From assembly GCF_009728995.1 (NCBI RefSeq), contig NZ_VTZW01000019.1:1-64000 (forward strand): a DNA stretch of 64,000 bases, read 5' to 3'. Each line of letters begins with the position of its first letter. The first letter of the stretch is position 1. The notes under the pieces are model-generated. The model made no database searches. It was not told the origin of the DNA and saw only the letters and a program-made list of their open reading frames with translations. The DNA is from Streptomonospora sp. PA3 (lineage in GTDB: Bacteria; Actinomycetota; Actinomycetes; Streptosporangiales; Streptosporangiaceae). The position numbers and the translations under genes were made by a program. Below are positions 8,934 through 16,626 of the stretch, piece by piece.

Positions 8934-11356
8934 GCCAGACCCCGGCCGCTCGTGCGCGCGGGGACGCCGGCTCCGCCGCCGGCACCCGCGCCGGCCTGTC
9001 GAGCACCGCCCGCGGCGGGGTGGGCACCAGCCCGCCGCGGCCCGACGGCGCCCTCAAGGCCGCGGGCGAGTTCGCCTTCTCCTCCGACATGTGGATGGAG
9101 GACATGCTCTGGGGCATGACGCTGCGCAGTCCCCATCCGCACGCGCTGATCCGCGCGATCGACACCGCCGAGGCGCTGGCCGTCCCAGGCGTCCACGCCG
9201 TGCTCACCCACGAGGACGTTCCCGGCGAGAAGCGCTACGGGCTGGAGACGCGCGACCAGCCGGTGCTGGCCTTCGGGAAGGTGCGCTACAAGGGAGAGCC
9301 GGTGGCGGTCGTCGCCGCCGACCACCCCGAGACCGCGCGCCGGGCACTGGCGCGCGTCCGGGTCGACTACGAGGTGCTGGAGCCGATCGCCGACGCGCGC
9401 CGTGCCGCGTTCGACCCCGACTGCCCGCTGGTGCACGAGGAGGGCGTCCCCGCGCACCCGGAGTACAATCAGCGCGGCAACATCGTCCGCCACCAGCCCG
9501 TGCGGACCGGCGCGTTCGCCGAGGGCGCCGATGCGGCCGACCTGCGTGCACGGGCCGCTGCGGTGGTGCGCGGGGAGTACCGGGTGGGCATGCAGGACCA
9601 GGCGTTCCTGGGCCCGGAGTCGGGCCTGGCGGTTCCCGCCCCCGACGGCGGGGTGGACCTCTACATCGCCACCCAGTGGCTGCACGTGGACCAGAGCCAG
9701 ATCGCGCCGTGCCTGGGGCTGGAGCAGGAGCGGGTGCGGATGACGCTGGCGGGGGTCGGGGGCGCGTTCGGCGCACGCGAGGACCTGTCCATGCAGATCC
9801 ACGCCTGCATGCTCGCGCTGCGCACCGGCCGCCCGGTCAAATTCGTCTACAACCGCGAGGAGTCGTTCTTCGGCCACGTGCACCGCCATCCCGCCGCCAT
9901 GCGCTTCGAGCACGGCGCCGACGCCGACGGGCGGCTGCTGTACGCGACCCTGGAGATCGTGCTGGACGGCGGCGCCTACGCCTCGACCACCGCCGCGGTG
10001 GTGGGCGTGGCCTCGTCGCTGGGTGTGGGCCCCTACGAGATCCCGCATGTGTCGGTGGACGCCTACGGGGTCTACACCACGAATCCGCCCTGCGGCGCGA
10101 TGCGCGGGTTCGGCGCGGTGCAGGCGTGCTTCGGCTACGAGTCGCAGATGGACCGGCTCGCCGCCAAGCTGGGGATGCACCCGGTGGAGCTGCGCCGCCG
10201 CAACGCGCTGGCCCAGGGCTCGCGCGTCGCCACCGGCCAGCGGATCGACATGCCGCTGCCCATGGCCGAGATGCTGGAGCGGGTGCGCGCGATGCCGATG
10301 CCTGCGCGCCGCGGCGAACTCGCCGATCCGGCCGACCCCCGCACGCTGCCGGGCGGCCTCGCGAACACCAGCCGCGGCGAGCGCGTGGTGCGCGGCGTCG
10401 GCTACGGGGTCGGCCTGAAGAACCTGTGCTTCTCGGAGTCCTTCGACGACTACTCCACCGCGCGGGTGCGCCTGGAGGCCATCGGCGGCGAGCCGGCGGC
10501 GCTGGTGCACACCGCCGCGGCGGAGGTGGGCCAGGGCCTGGTCACGCTCCAGGGGCAGATCGCGCACACCGAGCTGGGTGTGGAGCGGGTGACGGTCCAT
10601 CCGGCGGACACCTCGGTGGGGTCGGCGGGCTCCTCCTCGGCGTCGCGCCAGTCCTATGTGACCGGCGGCGCGGTCAAGGCGGCCTGCGAAGCGGTGCGCG
10701 AGCGGGTGTTCGCGCTGGTGCGCGAGCGCGGCCTGGTGGCGCCCGACCACCCCGCCGGCGACCTGGCGCTGGAGGGCGGCAAGGTGGTCTCGGCGGCGCG
10801 GGGCGTCCTGGCGCCCCTGGCCGAGGTGCTGGGCACCGGCGCCGTCGAGGAGACGCGGGTGTTCCGCCACCGCCCCACGCGCGCGCTCGACCCGACCACC
10901 GGGCAGGGCGACTCCCATGTGCAGTTCGGCATGTGCGTGCACCGGGCGGTGGTCGACGTCGACGTGGAGCTGGGGCTGGTGAAGGTGGTGGCCCTGGACG
11001 CGGTGCAGGACGTGGGGCGGGCCATGCATCCCCGGCAGCTGCTCGGCCAGATCCAGGGCGGCTCCGCCCAGGGGCTCGGGCTGGCGCTGATGGAGGAGGT
11101 CCAGGTGGCCGACGGCGTGATCCGCAACCCCTCGTTCACCGACTACCTGATCCCCACCATCCTGGACACGCCGCCGATGCGCATCGAGGTCCTGGAGCAC
11201 GCCGACCCGCATGCGCCCTACGGGCTGCGCGGCGCGGGCGAGCCGCCGACGCTGTCCTCGACGCCGGCGATCGTGGCGGCGGTGCGCGATGCGACGGGCC
11301 GGCCGCTGACACGCGCCCCGGTGCGTCCCGAGGACATCGCGGGCGTCGGGGACTGA
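8930..11356 (+). CDS. Xanthine dehydrogenase molybdenum-binding subunit
   Basis: Catalytic subunit of 808 residues carrying the molybdenum cofactor. It hydroxylates hypoxanthine or xanthine to urate with the electron-transfer subunits encoded upstream. The N-terminal aldehyde-oxidase a/b hammerhead domain starts near residue 45 (GEFAFSSDMWMEDMLWG). Cofactor contacts are visible as GVGGAFGARED (275-285), CGAMRGFGAVQ and AAEVGQGLVT. The essential base-type glutamate lies in GAGEPPT at E771. The first 40 residues are a low-complexity tail (AARARGDAGSAAGTRAG) not typical of the family. The start overlaps the preceding deaminase stop (ATGA). Purine specificity is inferred from the operon. Confidence 0.9.
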   Translation: MSQTPAARARGDAGSAAGTRAGLSSTARGGVGTSPPRPDGALKAAGEFAFSSDMWMEDMLWGMTLRSPHPHALIRAIDTAEALAVPGVHAVLTHEDVPGEKRYGLETRDQPVLAFGKVRYKGEPVAVVAADHPETARRALARVRVDYEVLEPIADARRAAFDPDCPLVHEEGVPAHPEYNQRGNIVRHQPVRTGAFAEGADAADLRARAAAVVRGEYRVGMQDQAFLGPESGLAVPAPDGGVDLYIATQWLHVDQSQIAPCLGLEQERVRMTLAGVGGAFGAREDLSMQIHACMLALRTGRPVKFVYNREESFFGHVHRHPAAMRFEHGADADGRLLYATLEIVLDGGAYASTTAAVVGVASSLGVGPYEIPHVSVDAYGVYTTNPPCGAMRGFGAVQACFGYESQMDRLAAKLGMHPVELRRRNALAQGSRVATGQRIDMPLPMAEMLERVRAMPMPARRGELADPADPRTLPGGLANTSRGERVVRGVGYGVGLKNLCFSESFDDYSTARVRLEAIGGEPAALVHTAAAEVGQGLVTLQGQIAHTELGVERVTVHPADTSVGSAGSSSASRQSYVTGGAVKAACEAVRERVFALVRERGLVAPDHPAGDLALEGGKVVSAARGVLAPLAEVLGTGAVEETRVFRHRPTRALDPTTGQGDSHVQFGMCVHRAVVDVDVELGLVKVVALDAVQDVGRAMHPRQLLGQIQGGSAQGLGLALMEEVQVADGVIRNPSFTDYLIPTILDTPPMRIEVLEHADPHAPYGLRGAGEPPTLSSTPAIVAAVRDATGRPLTRAPVRPEDIAGVGD

Positions 11357-11402
11357 GCCTGCGCGGCGCGCCGGGCAGGCGAGCGGGGCGGCGCACGGTC
11401 GC

Positions 11403-11408
11403 TAGTCT
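11403..11408 (+). promoter_or_regulatory. Leaderless -10 box, SDR gene
   Basis: TAGTCT followed by 7 nt and the ATG at 11416; no ribosome binding site intervenes. Confidence 0.5.
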
Positions 11409-11415
11409 CTGGGCC

Positions 11416-12177
11416 ATGAAGATCTCCACAGCATTCGTGACGGGGGCAAGCACGGGTTTCGGCGCCGAGATCGCGCGCCGCTTCGCGGGTTCGGGCGTGC
11501 GCGTGGTGGCGGCCGCCCGCCGGGGCGAGCGGCTGGCCGACCTCGCCGAGGAGCTGGCGCCCAACATGCACCCCCTGGAGCTGGACGTGCGCGACCGGTC
11601 GGCGGTCACCGCGGCGATCGACGGGCTGCCGGCCGAGTTCGCCGAGGTGGACGTGCTGGTCAACAACGCCGGGCTGGCCAAGGGGATGACGAGTGCGGCC
11701 GAGGCCGATCTGGACGACTGGGAGCAGATGGTCGACACCAACTGCAAAGGCGTCATGTACGCGACCCGCGCACTGCTGCCGGGCATGGTGGAGCGCGGGC
11801 GCGGCCACGTCGTCAACATCGGCTCCACGGCCGGGAACTACCCCTATCCGGGCGGCAACGTCTACGGGGCGACCAAGGCGTTCGTGCGCCAGTTCAGCCT
11901 GAACCTGCGGGCCGACCTGCACGGCACCGGGGTACGGGTCACCGATGTCGAGCCCGGTCTGGTGGGCGGCACGGAGTTCTCCGAGGTGCGCTTCGGCGGC
12001 GACCGGGAGCGCGCGCAGGCGGTGTATGAGGGCACCCGGCCGCTGGGGCCCGAAGACATCGCCGAGACGGTGCACTGGGTGGTGTCGCAGCCGGCGCACG
12101 TCAACGTCAACACCATCGAGCTGATGCCGGTCGCGCAGTCGTTCGCGGGGCTGAGCGTGTGGCGCGAGCAGGACTGA
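11416..12177 (+). CDS. Short-chain dehydrogenase (YdfG-like hydroxy acid dehydrogenase)
   Basis: NAD(P)-dependent oxidoreductase of 253 residues with a classical SDR Rossmann fold. The cofactor loop TGASTGFG lies at 9-16, the NNAG motif near 83-86, and the catalytic set is S137, Y150 and K154 (YGATK). Arg/Arg residues after strand 2 (AAARRGERL) suggest NADPH preference. The closest family by pattern is YdfG, NADP-dependent 3-hydroxy acid (serine or malonic semialdehyde) dehydrogenase, with the signature PGLVGGTEFSEVRF and a C-terminal NVNTIELMPVAQ. It is transcribed alone from a probable leaderless promoter, downstream of the xdh operon with no obvious metabolic link. Confidence 0.87.
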   Translation: MKISTAFVTGASTGFGAEIARRFAGSGVRVVAAARRGERLADLAEELAPNMHPLELDVRDRSAVTAAIDGLPAEFAEVDVLVNNAGLAKGMTSAAEADLDDWEQMVDTNCKGVMYATRALLPGMVERGRGHVVNIGSTAGNYPYPGGNVYGATKAFVRQFSLNLRADLHGTGVRVTDVEPGLVGGTEFSEVRFGGDRERAQAVYEGTRPLGPEDIAETVHWVVSQPAHVNVNTIELMPVAQSFAGLSVWREQD

Positions 12178-12333
12178 GAGCACCCCGCCGGACGGGCGGT
12201 CGCGGCCGGGCGCTACCCGGCCCGGTCCGGGCCGCCCCGCCGGTCGGGACCGTCCGGGTGCGGGCGAGCGGGCGGAGGAGCCGGTCGGCGCGGCGAGTGC
12301 GAGCGGACGGCACCGCCCTGTCCCGCGGCCGGA

Positions 12334-12837
12334 TCAGTCCAGCGAGTCGACGAAGCGGGCGGCGTCGGACTCGCCCATCCCCGTCTGCTCGACGACCAGG
12401 CGCACGGCCTCGTCGCCGCGCTCCTCTGCGCGCAGCTGCCGCACCCGCCGGACCAGCTCGGGATCCGGCCGCTCCTCCGGCTGCCCGAAGCAGGGCACCG
12501 GCCGCCCGGCCTCGATCGCGTCGGAGATGTCCTTGGCCTCCTGCAGCCCGTACCCGGTCGCCTGGCGGATCTCCTTGATCGCCTGGAGGCGCTTGTTTCG
12601 GGCGAGGAGCTCGCGGGCCCGGTCCGCGGTGTCGGGCGGCACGGGCTTGGGCGGGCCGGACGGGGGCAGGCGGCGCGGCCGGTAGGTGTGGCGCACCCCG
12701 GGGTCCCAGAGCCCTCGGACCGTCCGCAGGCTCCGGGGGACCGACAAGAGCAGGACCAGTATCGCCGCCAGGATGAGCAGGGTCTCGGGAGGGAGTCCGA
12801 GGATCATGGCGGGCGGGCCGAGGGTTCCGGGGAGCAT
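12334..12837 (-). CDS. Membrane-anchored protein with L7/L12 C-terminal-like domain
   Basis: Predicted 167-residue protein. A single N-terminal membrane helix (ETLLILAAILVLLLSVP) is followed by a basic linker, then a ribosomal L7/L12 C-terminal-like alpha/beta segment (KRLQAIKEIRQATGYGLQEA, about residues 87-106). A second, weaker helical repeat ends the protein (GDEAVRLVVEQTGMGESDAA). In L7/L12 this domain recruits translation GTPases; here membrane anchoring argues for another role, which is unknown. The start at 12837 is chosen because TAGGCT lies 7 nt upstream; the ATG at 12807, just before the helix, is an alternative. It is the neighbour and apparent paralogue of the gene ending at 12941. 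Confidence 0.7.
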   Translation of the reverse strand: MLPGTLGPPAMILGLPPETLLILAAILVLLLSVPRSLRTVRGLWDPGVRHTYRPRRLPPSGPPKPVPPDTADRARELLARNKRLQAIKEIRQATGYGLQEAKDISDAIEAGRPVPCFGQPEERPDPELVRRVRQLRAEERGDEAVRLVVEQTGMGESDAARFVDSLD

Positions 12838-12844
12838 GGCGGGA

Positions 12845-12850
12845 AGCCTA
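12845..12850 (-). promoter_or_regulatory. Leaderless -10 box, first L7/L12-like gene
   Basis: TAGGCT on the minus strand, 7 nt before the ATG at 12837. It decides between the three possible starts of this gene. Confidence 0.45.
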
Positions 12851-12940
12851 GAGCCTGCCCGCACCGGCCGGAAGCCCACGGGGGTGTCCGCCCGCGGCGG
12901 GGTTCCCGGCGCCGTGTGCGGACACGGGCCCCCTGCCGGG

Positions 12941-13246
12941 TCAGTCGGCCGCGGCGTCGCCGAGGGTGGGGACGCGGCGGCCCTCGCTGATCGCGTCCAC
13001 CACCGCCTTGGCCGAGCGCAGGTCGTAGCCGGTGGCGGCGCGCAGCTCCTTGATGGCGTGTACGGGCTTGCCCTCGTCGATGCGCTGCTGCACGCGCGCG
13101 ACGACCTCGGCCGGCAGCGGCGCGTTCAGGGGCGCGGCGGGCGAGCTCCGGCGCTGGGCGTTCCGCCGGGACTGGCGGTAGAAGCCGAGCCCGAGCCCGG
13201 CGAGGACGACGGCAGCGGCCGCGGCGATTGCGATGTAGCTCTCCAC
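12941..13246 (-). CDS. Small membrane-anchored L7/L12 C-terminal-like protein
   Basis: Protein of 101 residues with one N-terminal membrane helix (SYIAIAAAAAVVLAGLGLGF), a short basic and proline-rich linker, and a C-terminal segment matching the ribosomal L7/L12 C-terminal fold (VHAIKELRAATGYDLRSAKA, then VVDAISEGR). It resembles the gene at 12334-12837 in both layout and sequence, so the pair probably arose by duplication. It starts with GTG at 13246, 6 nt after a TAGAAT box. No catalytic residues are seen and the function is unknown. It is not the ribosomal stalk protein itself, which lacks a membrane helix and has an N-terminal dimerisation domain. Confidence 0.75.
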   Translation of the reverse strand: MESYIAIAAAAAVVLAGLGLGFYRQSRRNAQRRSSPAAPLNAPLPAEVVARVQQRIDEGKPVHAIKELRAATGYDLRSAKAVVDAISEGRRVPTLGDAAAD

Positions 13247-13252
13247 GCCGCG

Positions 13253-13258
13253 ATTCTA
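13253..13258 (-). promoter_or_regulatory. Leaderless -10 box, second L7/L12-like gene
   Basis: TAGAAT on the minus strand, 6 nt before the GTG at 13246. Confidence 0.5.
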
Positions 13259-13948
13259 GGGTTCGCCGGCGGGGCCGCGGCCGCTCCGCCGGGCGGGCTC
13301 CCGCTCCTCGCGCACGGTCAGGCCGGCGACCAGGTCGGCGACGAGGTGGGTGAGCTCGCCGCCCTCGGGGGTGTCCAAGCCCTTTCGCGCCAGGTGGCCG
13401 GAGGTGGCCAGGGTCACCAGGCCGTGCAGGGCCGACCAGGCCAGGATGGCCATCGCCCGGGGGTCGCCCGCGCGGATGACACCGGCGCGCTGGCCGTCGG
13501 TGAGGGCCGCCACGCACGACTGCATGATCTCCTCGGCGGTCTCGCGCACGGAGCCGATGTCGGCCAGGTGCTCGCCGAAGGTCAGCCGGTAGTGCTCGGG
13601 GCGGTCGACGCCGTCGCGCAGGTAGGCGAAGAAGGCGCGGCGCAGGGCGGCCGGCACCTCGGCCGGCGGGGTGTCGGCGGTGGGCAGGGCGGCGACCACC
13701 TCGGTGCGCACCGCGTCGATGCTGCGCTGCGCGACGGCGCGCAGCAGGTCGTTCTTGTCGTCGAAGTGGCGGTAGGGCGCCGCGCGGGAGACTCCCGCCA
13801 GCTCGCCGACCCCGCGCATGGTCACGGCCTCGGGGCCGCCGCCGGCAAGCAGGCGGGAGGCGGCCTCGATCAGGCGCTCGCGGGTGTCGCCCGATCCGCC
13901 GGCCTCCTCTTCCCGAGCGGCCGCATTCTCCCCGTGGGCTGCGGACAT
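13256..13948 (-). CDS. TetR family repressor
   Basis: One-component regulator of 230 residues. The N-terminal helix-turn-helix runs from about residue 22 to 70, with AVTMRGVGELAGVSRAAPYR ending in the usual YRHF motif. The remaining helical region (TetR C-terminal family WHG-like) would bind a small ligand. The ATG at 13948 is chosen because TATCGT lies 6 nt upstream; an upstream in-frame start at 13981 would fall inside the operator. The gene is divergent from the fused molybdenum hydroxylase, and twin palindromes lie between the two, so it very likely represses that operon and itself. The inducer is unknown, possibly an aldehyde or aromatic substrate of the enzyme. Confidence 0.87.
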   Translation of the reverse strand: MSAAHGENAAAREEEAGGSGDTRERLIEAASRLLAGGGPEAVTMRGVGELAGVSRAAPYRHFDDKNDLLRAVAQRSIDAVRTEVVAALPTADTPPAEVPAALRRAFFAYLRDGVDRPEHYRLTFGEHLADIGSVRETAEEIMQSCVAALTDGQRAGVIRAGDPRAMAILAWSALHGLVTLATSGHLARKGLDTPEGGELTHLVADLVAGLTVREEREPARRSGRGPAGEP

Positions 13949-13954
13949 AGGGCG

Positions 13955-13960
13955 ACGATA
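13955..13960 (-). promoter_or_regulatory. Leaderless -10 box, tetR
   Basis: TATCGT on the minus strand, 6 nt before the ATG at 13948. A TTGACG at 13981-13976, inside the operator, would be its -35 with a short 15-bp spacer. Confidence 0.45.
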
Positions 13961-13967
13961 GCAGGTT

Positions 13968-14009
13968 GTTGACAACGTCAACCCGGCCGCCTATGTTGAC
14001 GACGTCAAC
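13968..14009. promoter_or_regulatory. Twin TetR operator overlapping a consensus promoter
   Basis: Two near-identical 15-bp palindromes, GTTGACAACGTCAAC (13968-13982) and GTTGACGACGTCAAC (13995-14009), are spaced 27 bp centre to centre. A plus-strand promoter sits across them: TTGACA at 13969-13974, a 17-bp spacer and TATGTT at 13992-13997. Binding of the adjacent TetR protein would cover both the -35 and -10 elements. The arrangement is seen directly; repressor identity is inferred from adjacency. Confidence 0.8.
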
Positions 14010-14031
14010 ATCTCTCCTTGGGGAGTCAGCG

Positions 14032-16626
14032 TTGGATACGACCGTCAACGGGACCACCGCACACCTCGGCCCCGATCCCGAAACCACCGCCGCCGAGTTC
14101 GTCCGCGACGGGCTCGGCCTGACCGGAACCAAGACCGCCTGCAACGCCGGGGTCTGCGGATCCTGCACACTGCTCGTCGACGGCACCCCCGCCGCCTCCT
14201 GCCTGCTACCCGCGACCGCCCTGGAGGGGCGCACGGTCACCACGGTCGAAGGGCTCGCGGCCCGCGGACCGCACCCGGTGCAGCGGGCCTTCGCCGCCCA
14301 CGACGCCATGCAGTGCGGCTACTGCACACCGGGCTTCGTCGTCGAGGCCGCGGCCTTCGTCGACCGCCACCGCGCCGCGCACGGCGACACCGAACCCGCC
14401 CGCGAGGAGATCGCCGACGCCATGGCCGGCCACCTCTGCCGCTGCGGCGCCTACCCGGGGATCTACGCCGCCATCGCCGCCGCCTGCGCCGGAAAGCACG
14501 ACCGGGACGGCGACGCGGCACCTCCCCGGGCCGAGGCCGCCGAGAAGGCGGCCGGCCGCGCCCGCTACACCACCGACATCCGACCCGAGGGCTGCTGGGA
14601 GGCGGTGATCGTACGCTCGACGCGCGCTCATGCGGTCGTGGCGGCCGTCGACGCCGGCGGCGCGCCGCACGTGGACCTGCTCGGCGCCGACCGCACAGTG
14701 CGCTATGTCGGCCAGCCGGTGCTGGCCGTGGCCGCGCCCACGCCGGCCAAGGCGCGGGCGGCCGCCGCGCAGGTCGCCGTGGACTACCGCGACCTGCCCG
14801 CCGCGCTGGACCCGGCCACGGCCCACCGCCCCGACGCGCCGGTCGTCTACCCGGCGCGCGCCGAGCGCCGCGCCGCCCCCGCCCACGCCGAGGGCGGGGT
14901 TCCGCCGGCCCGCTGGCGCGGCAACGTGCGCGGCCCCTTCAGCCTCAACTGGCGCGGCGCCACCGCGGTCGACCGCATCCGCAAGGCCGCCCGCACCGGC
15001 GACCCGCTCCTTGTCACCGGCGTGTTCAGCACGTCGGTCCAGGCGCACACGCCGCTGGAGCCGCACGCCTGCGTCGCGCGCTGGGACGACTCCGGCCACC
15101 TGCACATCCACGCCTCCACCCAGACGGTGATGGCGCTGGCCGCGGCCGCGGCCGACCGCTGGGGACTGCCCCGCGAGCACGTCCACGTCACCGCCGAGCA
15201 CGTCGGCGGCGGGTTCGGCGCGAAGGCGGGGCTGCGGGTGGAGAACGTGGCCGCCGTGGAGCTGGCCCGGATCACCGGTGCGCCGGTGCGGCTGGTCTTC
15301 GACCGCGCCGCCGAGCTGACCGACGCCGGCCACCGGCCCGGTGCGCGCATCGAGGTGGGGCTGCTGGCCGGCGCCGACGGCGGCCTCGCGGCGCTGACGA
15401 TGGACGCGTACTCCGACGGCGGCGCGTCCATCGGCGGCACCGTCGCGATCATGGGCCGGCTGGTGTACGGGCACGCCCCGCGGCGGCTGCGCGACTTCGA
15501 CGTGGTCACCCACCGCCCGCCGGGCGCCCCGTTCCGCGGGCCCAACGGCGCCCAGCTGCTGTGGGCCCTGGAGCAGTCGGTCGACGAGGCCGCCCACCGC
15601 CTGGGCGAGGACCCCATCGCGCTGCGCCGCCGGTGGGACGGCAACCCCAAGAGGCGCGCGCTCTACGACTGGGCGGCGGCGCTGCCGGTGTGGCGCGAGC
15701 GCTCCACGGGCGCCGCCTCGGGCCGGTTCCGGCGCGGCGTGGGCGTGGCCGCGGCCAACTGGATCTACCTGCTGGATTCCTCGACCGCGGTGGACCTGGT
15801 GGTCGAGGACGGCGCGGTGGTGGCCGAGACCGCGGTGCAGGACATCGGCACCGGCGCGCGGTCGGTGGTCGCCGAGGTGGTGCGCGGCGAGCTGGGCCTG
15901 CCGGCCGGACGCGTCCGGGTGCGCGCCGGCAGCAGCGACCTCGCCTATGCGCCCTCCTCCAACGGCAGCCGCACCACCGCGTCGGTGGGGCCTGCGGCGC
16001 GCGACGCCGCCGAGAAGCTGCGCGAGGAGGCGCGCCGCAGGCGTGCGGGCGGGTCGGGCGGCCTGGACGCCGCGGCGCTGGCGGCGCTGGAGGGGGTGCG
16101 GGTGCGCGGCGGCCGCCGCCGCGACCGGCGCGGCTATGCGACCCCGTTCCCCCTTCCGGACGGCGGCGCCCTGGGCCGCGGGTTCACCGGCGCGGTGCAC
16201 GTGATGGAGGTGGAGGTCGACACGCTGCTGGGCCGGGTGCGGCCCACCCGCTGCTGGGCCGGGATCGCGGCGGGGCGGATGTATGCCGATCGGCCCGCAC
16301 GCAACCAGTGCGAGGGCGGCGTGGTGCAGGGCATCGGCTACGCGCTCTACGAGCAGCGCCGCGACGACCCGCACACCGGCGCAGTCCTGACGTCCGATCT
16401 GGAGGAGTACCGCATCCCCGGCATCGGCGACACGCCCGAGATCACCGTGCATTTCCACGAGGAGGGCTGGGACCACGTGCCCGGCGGGGGCGTGGGCATC
16501 GGCGAGGTGTCCACCATCGGCGTGGCCGCGGCGGTGGGCAACGCCGTCTACGACGCCACCGGCTGGCGGCCGCACGACCTGCCCATCAGGCCCGACCGAC
16601 TGCTCGAAGGGATCGGTGCGAAGTGA
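14032..16626 (+). CDS. Fused 2Fe-2S and molybdenum subunit of a xanthine dehydrogenase family enzyme
   Basis: Single 864-residue polypeptide joining two subunits that are usually separate. Residues about 1-155 are the [2Fe-2S] protein (C37, C42 and C45 in ACNAGVCGSC, then QCGYCTPGFVVEA and HLCRCGAYPGI). Residues about 165-864 form the molybdenum-cofactor domain, with GGGFGAKAG at 392-400, RGPNGAQLLWALEQ and the catalytic-type glutamate E825 in GIGEVSTIG. The start is TTG at 14032 behind GGGGAG; an in-frame ATG at 13993 lies inside the promoter and is unlikely. The next gene, overlapping by four bases, supplies the FAD subunit. The molybdenum part (about 700 residues) is shorter than the 808-residue XdhA at 8930. 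The substrate is unknown, perhaps an aldehyde or N-heterocycle. Confidence 0.87.
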   Translation: MDTTVNGTTAHLGPDPETTAAEFVRDGLGLTGTKTACNAGVCGSCTLLVDGTPAASCLLPATALEGRTVTTVEGLAARGPHPVQRAFAAHDAMQCGYCTPGFVVEAAAFVDRHRAAHGDTEPAREEIADAMAGHLCRCGAYPGIYAAIAAACAGKHDRDGDAAPPRAEAAEKAAGRARYTTDIRPEGCWEAVIVRSTRAHAVVAAVDAGGAPHVDLLGADRTVRYVGQPVLAVAAPTPAKARAAAAQVAVDYRDLPAALDPATAHRPDAPVVYPARAERRAAPAHAEGGVPPARWRGNVRGPFSLNWRGATAVDRIRKAARTGDPLLVTGVFSTSVQAHTPLEPHACVARWDDSGHLHIHASTQTVMALAAAAADRWGLPREHVHVTAEHVGGGFGAKAGLRVENVAAVELARITGAPVRLVFDRAAELTDAGHRPGARIEVGLLAGADGGLAALTMDAYSDGGASIGGTVAIMGRLVYGHAPRRLRDFDVVTHRPPGAPFRGPNGAQLLWALEQSVDEAAHRLGEDPIALRRRWDGNPKRRALYDWAAALPVWRERSTGAASGRFRRGVGVAAANWIYLLDSSTAVDLVVEDGAVVAETAVQDIGTGARSVVAEVVRGELGLPAGRVRVRAGSSDLAYAPSSNGSRTTASVGPAARDAAEKLREEARRRRAGGSGGLDAAALAALEGVRVRGGRRRDRRGYATPFPLPDGGALGRGFTGAVHVMEVEVDTLLGRVRPTRCWAGIAAGRMYADRPARNQCEGGVVQGIGYALYEQRRDDPHTGAVLTSDLEEYRIPGIGDTPEITVHFHEEGWDHVPGGGVGIGEVSTIGVAAAVGNAVYDATGWRPHDLPIRPDRLLEGIGAK

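Noticed and set aside
8327-11212. A 961-codon open frame on the minus strand opposite the XDH large subunit
   Set aside because: Antisense shadow of a gene with strong third-position GC bias; the plus strand encodes a complete molybdenum subunit with all motifs, and the minus frame is His/Arg/Gly-rich with no family resemblance.
8611-11400. Long plus-strand frame running through the XDH large subunit into the SDR gene
   Set aside because: Arginine- and alanine-rich out-of-frame reading; only its last part (from 11416) is a real gene, the SDR protein.
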